Shown one piece after another: positions 1 through 5,400 of a DNA stretch of 7,660 nt (within the stretch, counting starts at the first letter, position 1; every line of letters starts with the position of its first letter). This DNA is from Bacteroides sp. (GTDB lineage Bacteria; Bacteroidota; Bacteroidia; Bacteroidales; SM23-62). A model generated the notes under the pieces. It did not search any database. It saw only the letters and a list, made by a program, of their open reading frames with translations, and was not told the DNA's origin. The stretch covers positions 1-7,660 of the forward strand of contig JAUUZM010000147.1 in the NCBI GenBank assembly GCA_030589965.1. Reading direction: 5' to 3'. The position numbers were made by a program, and so were the translations under genes.

Positions 1-965
1 TAGCCAGAAATTTTTTGGCTTCAAAAGAAGTAGATGAAAAAATTATTGCCAGGGTCCTGGATTGCATCCAGGCTACAAGGATGCCACAGGATCCTGGGAA
101 TAGCAAACCGGCTGAAGTGCTCTGTGATGCAGATATGGCTTATTTGTCAGAGGATTTTTATATGGAAAGAACAGCCCTGCTAAGAAAAGAATGGAATAAT
201 ATTTCAGAGCATAAAATGAGCAGGAAGACCTATTGGGAAGAGACAGTTGAATTATTCAGGAACCATGATTATTTTACAGAATATGGCAAGGAATTCTTGT
301 TCCCCGGCAAAGAAAAAAACCAGCAATTGATTCTCGAAAATCTGGATGAAATAAAGGCCAAACGTAAAAAGGGGATGAAAAAGCTAAAAACAGAAAATCA
401 GAAACTTTCCGAGAAAATCAAACAGGAAAAACTGCCCGGGAGAGGAGTGGAATCAATGTTCCGCCTGACGGCCAGAAATCAGATTAACCTGAGTTCCATT
501 GCTGATAATAAGGCCAATATCCTTATTTCAATCAATTCCATTGTGCTCACGGTCCTGGTTTCTATGGGTGTGGGCAAGATTTCTGATTACCCGGTAATTA
601 CCTTACCAGCTGTTGTTTTCATAGCTACCTGCCTGGTTACCATTATTTTTGCCATACTTTCCACCCGGCCCAAAATATCATCAGGAAAATTTACCAAGGA
701 CGATATTCATCAACAAAAAGTTAACCTATTATTTTTTGGAAACTTCTACAATATGGATGCAGAAGAATATGAATGGGCTGTTAAAGAAATGATGAAGGAT
801 AGCAATTATCTTTATTCAAGCATGATAAGAGACCAGTATAGCCTGGGAAGGGTAATTGGTAAAAAATACAGGCTTCTCAGGGTTGCTTATACAGTCTTTA
901 TGATTGGTATAATACTATCAAGCGTTTTATTTGCCATCGTAATACTTGCAAATCCCGCTCAATGA
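1..965 (+). CDS. HD domain-PycTM (DUF5706) membrane protein, Pycsar effector-like, 5' partial
   Basis: The reading frame is open to the left edge (first full codon at base 3), so the N-terminus is missing. Residues here are counted from the TTG at 15. Residues 10-60 look like the end of an HD phosphohydrolase domain: CIQATRMPQDP followed by LCDADMAYL, where D38/D40 would supply the last metal ligand; the H...HD part would lie outside the window. Residues 105-140 are highly charged and probably a coiled-coil linker. From about 145 comes a PycTM/DUF5706 module with the typical phrase SSIADNKANILISINSIVL, and hydrophobic helices at about 169-186, 193-215 and 290-312. PycTM proteins are the membrane-disrupting effectors of Pycsar systems and respond to cCMP or cUMP; many Bacteroidota homologues carry an N-terminal HD domain of untested role. 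The stop overlaps the next start (ATGA), implying coupled translation with the cyclase-like gene. The domain call is firm; the defence role is inferred. Confidence 0.85.
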   Translation, partial: ARNFLASKEVDEKIIARVLDCIQATRMPQDPGNSKPAEVLCDADMAYLSEDFYMERTALLRKEWNNISEHKMSRKTYWEETVELFRNHDYFTEYGKEFLFPGKEKNQQLILENLDEIKAKRKKGMKKLKTENQKLSEKIKQEKLPGRGVESMFRLTARNQINLSSIADNKANILISINSIVLTVLVSMGVGKISDYPVITLPAVVFIATCLVTIIFAILSTRPKISSGKFTKDDIHQQKVNLLFFGNFYNMDAEEYEWAVKEMMKDSNYLYSSMIRDQYSLGRVIGKKYRLLRVAYTVFMIGIILSSVLFAIVILANPAQ

Positions 966-2059
966 CGTATGGATCCTCATTAATATTTATACCTGATATC
1001 AGTGGGTTTTCAGCATTTGTTCACCAGACAGATTTAACCCACAGTAAACATATAATTTCCGAATTGCTGGAGATTATTATCAATGCTGATTTGATTGATA
1101 TGAAAGTAGCTGAAATTGAGGGGGACGCAATTTTCTTTTACAAGCAAAACTACCTTCCGGATCCAGTGAAAATACATGAGCAGGTCCGGAAAATGTTTAT
1201 AGGATTTCATTCACACTTGAAGTTTTATGAGAGTCATAGAATTTGCCATTGTGGAGCCTGCACTGAAGCTTCCAAGCTGAGTCTCAAATTCATAATTCAC
1301 CTTGGCAGCTTTGACTTTATTAAAATTAGTTCTATCGAAAAACCTCATGGAGAAGATATTATTCTTGCACACAGACTCTTAAAAAATAATATTGAAAGCA
1401 GAGAATACATGCTATTTACGGATAATCTCTTGCAAAGCTTCCCTGAGGACTATCCTTTGATGATGAAAGATTCCCAGGAATTGTCTGATGGAAAAATAAC
1501 TTATGAGTCTATTGGGGAAGTGGAATACAAATATATTTTACTTGATTTTCTGCACGCCGGGATAAGCCAATTTCCTGTAACAATATTTCCTGAAAAAGAC
1601 ATTCATCCTGTTAGCTATGAAGGATATATTGACGTTTCGAAGGAGGAGGTATACGAGATCGCCAGCAACCTGTCATATCGCTTAAAAATTAATAAGGATG
1701 CTTCACAAATGGATTTTGAAAATGAACGGGTAAACAGAAATGGACTGGTCCATGAATGTGTTATCAAGAATGTTAACTATCGGATACAAACTGTAACAAA
1801 CGATTTTGGTGAAAATAAACTGGTTTACGGAGAATTTATAGAAAACATTTTTATCATCAGGAAGAGCTATTCATATATGATTTTTGAAGACCAGGGGCAG
1901 GGAACGAAATTGCGCTATGAAGCCCACGTGGACATGAATCCTAAATACAGGTTTTTATTTTCTATTTTTAAGACCATAATCAGGCGCCGACAGAGGCTGC
2001 TATTCCAGCAATTAAAAACCTACTGTGAAACTGAACATCTGAATCAAATTAATAGTTAA
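962..2059 (+). CDS. DUF2652 protein: class III nucleotide cyclase-like domain plus SRPBCC-like domain
   Basis: Residues 7-150 follow the class III adenylyl/guanylyl cyclase pattern. FIPDISGFSAFV (D12) matches the first metal-binding motif and EIEGDAIFFY (D55) the second. The 43-residue spacing is close to that of known cyclases. LKFIIHLGSF (about 108-117) matches the central strand, and HGEDIILAHRLL (129-140) the transition-state helix, where the Arg is kept (R138) but the usual Asn is Ile (I134). E51 sits where guanylyl cyclases have their base-selecting Glu. A CxCxxC cluster (C95, C97, C100) could bind metal. Residues 215-355 look like an SRPBCC/START-type ligand-binding fold beginning YIDVSKEEVYEIA. 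There is no signal peptide or membrane helix, so the protein is probably cytosolic. The ATG lies inside the stop of the HD-PycTM gene (ATGA) without a Shine-Dalgarno, suggesting coupled translation. The family (DUF2652) is recognised from memory; cyclase activity and product are inferred, and a degenerate, non-catalytic sensor is possible. Confidence 0.85.
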   Translation: MTYGSSLIFIPDISGFSAFVHQTDLTHSKHIISELLEIIINADLIDMKVAEIEGDAIFFYKQNYLPDPVKIHEQVRKMFIGFHSHLKFYESHRICHCGACTEASKLSLKFIIHLGSFDFIKISSIEKPHGEDIILAHRLLKNNIESREYMLFTDNLLQSFPEDYPLMMKDSQELSDGKITYESIGEVEYKYILLDFLHAGISQFPVTIFPEKDIHPVSYEGYIDVSKEEVYEIASNLSYRLKINKDASQMDFENERVNRNGLVHECVIKNVNYRIQTVTNDFGENKLVYGEFIENIFIIRKSYSYMIFEDQGQGTKLRYEAHVDMNPKYRFLFSIFKTIIRRRQRLLFQQLKTYCETEHLNQINS

Positions 2060-3980
2060 AGCCCAGTAGGTTCCAGAAGTTCAGGAACCAGAAGAAGACA
2101 AAACTTGTTGTGATGAGGCTAATGTATTGGATCCTGCCGGAAACAGACCAGTCTCCCCGCCAGTTTTGAATTCCAAGGTAAATCAGCATCCCCAGGCTTG
2201 CCATAGAGATCAAGGGAATCACAAGCAGAGCTGGAATGATCCATGGAACACTGATGACAAGATTTTCACCCACACCAGCTACGGCTCCGGGAAATCCAAT
2301 TAGGAATATTAGATTACAAGAGGTAACAATAATTGTAAATAACCTGGTCCCTCCATGACTTATTCCTCTAAGGTGCGGTCTTTTTCGAATGCGTTTTAAC
2401 AGTTTTGAAAGGGCCCAACCTGGTATGATTAGCAGGTAGACAAACAGGAAGAAGAGTATCAAGATTAAGTGAAACTTTCCCCGGGCATACCAGGGAATCT
2501 TTTCAAAGTTGGAAGGGGTTCCGAAACGCATGTTCATATGGGTTATATCCCCGTTTTCATCTTCTACAAAGGAGAGCAACCTGCCGTTCTCAGGATTCCT
2601 GAATAACATTGGCTTTTCCCAAACCCAAGTACTTGAAGGGATCTTTAATGCATCCATAACTTTGAAAGTCAATGCATTATCATCAGTGACCTCCACTGTT
2701 GCTTGCATTGCTAAACTAATAATCTTTTCTATGGATAATCTGGAATATCGGTTCAAAACATAGGAGCCTGTATACCTGTTTAGATCTTCTGTAACATCCT
2801 TTTTGGCAATCTCGTCTCCTTCACTATTAGCAGGGAAGTAATGTTGGATAAATTCCTCAATGATTTTCTCACGAAAGCCGTACACTACTCCCTCACCTCC
2901 ATTGTAGTTAATAAACAGGCCCAGTTTTTTTTCAGGAATAAGAGCCAGTAAGCTGGAGTATCCCACAATATCTCCGGCATGTTCGATTATTCTTTCATCA
3001 TTAATAAATCGTTCATAAAAACCATGGCACCAACCGGCCAGCTCTGTATGCTGGGAGAGTAACCTGCTGTGCATTAAATCTATTGTAACAGGTTGAAGGA
3101 TTTCTTTTCCCTGATAACTCCCATGCTGAAGATGTGCAATCATAAATTTGGACATATCCGCAGAGGTGGAAAGTAAGGAACCAGCAGGACCCACATTGAG
3201 GTATACAATTGGCATCCGGGTATATTCTCCATTTCGATATGCATATGCAAAAGCCAGATCTGAGAAAACCTCAGAACTATAATTAAAACTGCTGTTATGC
3301 ATATCCAGTGGAGTGAGTATATTTTCTTTCACGTATGCATGAAATGGTATACCGGAAATAAGTTCAACAATGTAACCAAGTAAAGTATACCCGTAATTGG
3401 AATAGCTAAAATACTTACCGGGTGGAAGTACCCGGGGTTGCTTGCCAGAGGAAAGGAAATCTTTTAGTGGGAGTAACTGCTCATGAGACAAAGCAGCCAT
3501 ACCTATGTTTTTATCCTCGAAGCCACCGGTATGTGTCAAAAGATTTTTGATGTTTACTCCTTCCGTGAAATTATCATCAATCTTAAAATTCTCCAGGTAA
3601 TCGTTCACGTTATCATCGAGGCCCAACTTACCTTGTTCTGCTAGTTGCATAATAGCAGTAGCTGTAAATAATTTTGAAACTGATCCTGTATAGAATACAG
3701 TTTTCGAGGGAATAACAGGTGACTTTTCATCCAGGTTTGCCATTCCGTAACCCTTTGAAAACAGGATGGAACTGTCCTGTACGAGTGCCAAACTGAGGCC
3801 TGGAATATGAAATTTTTCCATCTCAGACAGAATGAGAGTATCAAAAAAATCCACGACATCAGTGGCATTCAATAATCCCTTCTGATCTGATTCCTTTTCA
3901 ATCGGGCTTTCCTGATCCTGACTGAAATTGCTTGAAATTGTAGTTAAACTAAAAAAAAGAAAAAACAGGAGTCTCGACAT
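2049..3980 (-). CDS. Beta-lactamase-family serine hydrolase (class C/PBP4*-like) with C-terminal membrane domain
   Basis: This is a secreted or membrane-anchored serine hydrolase of the beta-lactamase/penicillin-binding fold. Residues 1-20 look like a signal peptide (MSRLLFFLFFSLTTISSNFS). The catalytic domain spans about 45-385, with the S-x-x-K motif at S100-V-S-K103, the Y-x-N motif at Y193-S-N195 and an H-A-G triad at 334-336 replacing KTG, as in class C/esterase-type relatives. LLTHTGGF (147-154) is another family hallmark. Residues 395-495 form a small beta-rich domain common after this fold. Hydrophobic helices at about 503-525, 547-570, 576-603 and 615-637 give it a polytopic tail. 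At 643 aa it is much longer than a plain beta-lactamase (about 380). Substrate is unknown: peptidase, esterase and D-amino-acid hydrolase activities all occur in the family, so antibiotic resistance should not be assumed. It lies 27 bp after the SDR gene, probably in one transcript, and its 3' end overlaps the DUF2652 gene by 11 bp tail to tail. Confidence 0.9.
   Translation of the reverse strand: MSRLLFFLFFSLTTISSNFSQDQESPIEKESDQKGLLNATDVVDFFDTLILSEMEKFHIPGLSLALVQDSSILFSKGYGMANLDEKSPVIPSKTVFYTGSVSKLFTATAIMQLAEQGKLGLDDNVNDYLENFKIDDNFTEGVNIKNLLTHTGGFEDKNIGMAALSHEQLLPLKDFLSSGKQPRVLPPGKYFSYSNYGYTLLGYIVELISGIPFHAYVKENILTPLDMHNSSFNYSSEVFSDLAFAYAYRNGEYTRMPIVYLNVGPAGSLLSTSADMSKFMIAHLQHGSYQGKEILQPVTIDLMHSRLLSQHTELAGWCHGFYERFINDERIIEHAGDIVGYSSLLALIPEKKLGLFINYNGGEGVVYGFREKIIEEFIQHYFPANSEGDEIAKKDVTEDLNRYTGSYVLNRYSRLSIEKIISLAMQATVEVTDDNALTFKVMDALKIPSSTWVWEKPMLFRNPENGRLLSFVEDENGDITHMNMRFGTPSNFEKIPWYARGKFHLILILFFLFVYLLIIPGWALSKLLKRIRKRPHLRGISHGGTRLFTIIVTSCNLIFLIGFPGAVAGVGENLVISVPWIIPALLVIPLISMASLGMLIYLGIQNWRGDWSVSGRIQYISLITTSFVFFWFLNFWNLLGFNY
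2069..2089. repeat. Short imperfect inverted repeat at a convergent gene junction
   Basis: GGTTCC (2069-2074) pairs with GGAACC (2084-2089). Inside, an A-A mismatch is followed by GA/TC pairing around a 3-base loop. It begins 10 bp after the stop of the DUF2652 gene, inside the last codons of the oppositely oriented hydrolase gene. No T-run follows on either strand, so a standard intrinsic terminator is not supported. It may simply reflect the repetitive aromatic C-terminus (WFLNFWNLL) encoded there. Confidence 0.3.
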
Positions 3981-4007
3981 GGTTGTTTTGAAAATACGGG
4001 AAGAATA

Positions 4008-4967
4008 TTATTGGGATTTGATGCTTTCTCTGATCCCGGTGATAAGATCGACAGAGGGCTCAAAGCCTAGTTCATCCCTGGCTTTCTGGATGGAATAATC
4101 ATATTGTTGTCCAATCATCCTAACAGCATACCGGCTATGTTTCGGGGGTTTATTGCGGAAAACAGACAAAAATTCCATTAAGCCGGCCACACGGTAAGCC
4201 AGCTTATAGGAAATATGACGATCATTATAGGGAATATCCAGTTCTTTGCTAATCGCCCTCAGAAATTCATTCCAGGAAGGATTTTCTTCATTTGCAATAT
4301 TATAAACCTGACCGATACTCTCCGGTCTGAGGAGGGTAAGGTAAACCGCTTCAGCAACATCTTTCACATTTACGAGGTCAACAGATTGATTACCATCTCC
4401 CATAATTCGGAATTTACCGGATTTGAGATTTTCAGTCAGTGTCGGGAGGAATTTATTATCCCCTTCTCCATAGACAGCTGTTGGTCTGAGAACAGTAAGA
4501 TCAATACGGTTTTTATCAGCCAGTTTCCAAATCAGTTGTTCAGCTTCAAGTTTTGTATCCCCGTAAGGGTCCCGTATTTTTTTAAAAGGCTGGTCCTCTG
4601 CGATCCGTAAATCCGGAACCCGCCCATATACAGATACTGAACTCATATAAATGAAACGGATCACTCCGGCTTTAATGGCCTTCTTCATAACATTGCGAGT
4701 CCCGCCGACATTAATGCTCAGCGTTTTTCTCCAGCTTTGGTAACCGACCGCACCCGCCATATGGATGACTGTATCATGTCCTTTGATCAGTCCGGAAAGA
4801 CTTTTCAACCGGGTAACATCACCTCTTACGATGTTTTGGTCGCTGAGACCGGTAGCAGGTTCACCAGGCAACAGTAAAAGGGTAAGTTCATATTTGTCCT
4901 TCAGCCTTTTGACTACGTTCCTGCCTATAAATCCGGAGGCCCCGGTGATGAATATCTTCTTAATCAT
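4008..4967 (-). CDS. NAD(P)-dependent epimerase/dehydratase family protein (extended SDR)
   Basis: This is a cytosolic Rossmann-fold oxidoreductase or epimerase of the extended short-chain dehydrogenase family, 319 aa from the chosen ATG. Numbering from that Met, the N-terminus MIKKIFITGASGFIG carries the glycine-rich nucleotide-binding motif G9-A-S-G12-F-I-G15. VRGDVT and VIHMAGAVG match the usual cofactor-contacting segments. The catalytic set is S110 (in YMSSVSVYG), Y135 and K139 (in DPYGDTK). VLRPTAVYGEGD and LVNVKDVAEA are also typical of the family. The frame extends 21 codons further to a TTG at 5030, but those residues (MLNFQLKLGIFNNFETPIFS) lack family character and would leave only one base before the divergent gene; the ATG at 4967 puts the first strand where the family has it. 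Substrate cannot be told: nucleotide-sugar, steroid-like and flavonol-reductase-like relatives share these motifs. Likely first gene of a two-gene operon with the downstream hydrolase. Confidence 0.9.
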   Translation of the reverse strand: MIKKIFITGASGFIGRNVVKRLKDKYELTLLLLPGEPATGLSDQNIVRGDVTRLKSLSGLIKGHDTVIHMAGAVGYQSWRKTLSINVGGTRNVMKKAIKAGVIRFIYMSSVSVYGRVPDLRIAEDQPFKKIRDPYGDTKLEAEQLIWKLADKNRIDLTVLRPTAVYGEGDNKFLPTLTENLKSGKFRIMGDGNQSVDLVNVKDVAEAVYLTLLRPESIGQVYNIANEENPSWNEFLRAISKELDIPYNDRHISYKLAYRVAGLMEFLSVFRNKPPKHSRYAVRMIGQQYDYSIQKARDELGFEPSVDLITGIRESIKSQ

Positions 4968-5031
4968 ATCACTGAAAATTGGCGTTTCGAAGTTATTAAA
5001 AATACCTAACTTAAGCTGAAAATTTAACAAT
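4968..5031. promoter_or_regulatory. Divergent intergenic region between the SDR and the glp operon
   Basis: This A/T-rich 64-bp spacer is the only place for promoters driving the minus-strand SDR-hydrolase pair and the plus-strand glp genes. No well-spaced Bacteroidota -33/-7 pair (TTTG and TAnnTTTG) is convincing. The nearest is TAACTTCG read on the minus strand (4988-4995), one mismatch from the -7 consensus, without a -33 element at the right distance. A 9-bp direct repeat, CTGAAAATT, occurs at 4972-4980 and 5016-5024, near the two ends, and could be an operator or chance. Promoter presence is inferred from gene arrangement. Confidence 0.4.
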
Positions 5032-5400
5032 ATGGCCAGAGAAGTAAAAGTAAACCAGGATTATAAAAGTAAATTACTGAAACTCATTCCCTCCGAGATT
5101 GTGGCTGCATATATGGTAATAGAGGCCATTATCCCGGACAATAGAAAATACATTGGCACTCTTGTCATTTCGGTGATTTTGTTAATCATGGTTCCGCTCT
5201 ACCTGAAACAGGTTTATAAGGTCAAACGATTCGGACAACATATTTATGTCATGATCGCCTTCGTGATCTGGATCTACTCATTAGGCGGACCCTTTAAGCA
5301 TTGGAACCTATGGGAAGCCTGGATTGGTTCCTCCCTTCTAATTTTATACACCCTGTGCATTCCATTGTTTTACAGGCCAGGTGAAAAATCGACCTGGTAA
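5032..5400 (+). CDS. Small multi-pass membrane protein of unknown function, coupled to glpK
   Basis: I do not recognise this 122-aa protein with confidence. It starts with a short charged, hydrophilic stretch (residues 1-13), then an amphipathic to hydrophobic segment KLLKLIPSEIVAAYMVIEAI (14-33). Clear hydrophobic helices follow at about 41-58, 70-86 and 97-114, giving three or four membrane passes. Between them is a basic loop (KQVYKVKRFGQH, 59-70), and a tryptophan-rich turn (KHWNLWEAW) precedes the last helix. It has no signal peptide, cysteine pair or catalytic motif. It is far too short for the glycerol facilitator GlpF and lacks NPA motifs. Its TAA shares its final A with the ATG of glpK (TAATG), and it is the first gene after the divergent spacer, so it probably leads the glp transcript. 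An accessory role in glycerol uptake or in anchoring the kinase is possible but rests on position only. Confidence 0.75.
   Translation: MAREVKVNQDYKSKLLKLIPSEIVAAYMVIEAIIPDNRKYIGTLVISVILLIMVPLYLKQVYKVKRFGQHIYVMIAFVIWIYSLGGPFKHWNLWEAWIGSSLLILYTLCIPLFYRPGEKSTW

Noticed and set aside
15..17. TTG at 15 as the true start of the HD-PycTM gene
   Set aside because: The frame stays open upstream to the window edge, and the protein begins in the middle of an HD domain, so the real start lies outside the window.
1641..1650. Strong Shine-Dalgarno-like AGGAGGAGGT inside the DUF2652 gene, just before the SRPBCC-like part
   Set aside because: No ATG, GTG or TTG lies at a workable distance downstream in frame, and SD sequences are little used in Bacteroidota; it encodes Lys-Glu-Glu-Val.
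2069..2089. Inverted repeat as an intrinsic terminator for the DUF2652 transcript
   Set aside because: The stem is short with an internal mismatch, and neither strand has a following T-run.
4215..4610. 131-codon plus-strand open frame antisense to the SDR
   Set aside because: The opposite strand carries the full SDR motif set; this frame shows no family features.
4968..5030. TTG start at 5030 for the SDR, adding 21 residues
   Set aside because: The extra residues precede the normal family N-terminus (MIKKIFITGASGFIG), TTG is a rare start, and it would leave one base before the divergent gene.
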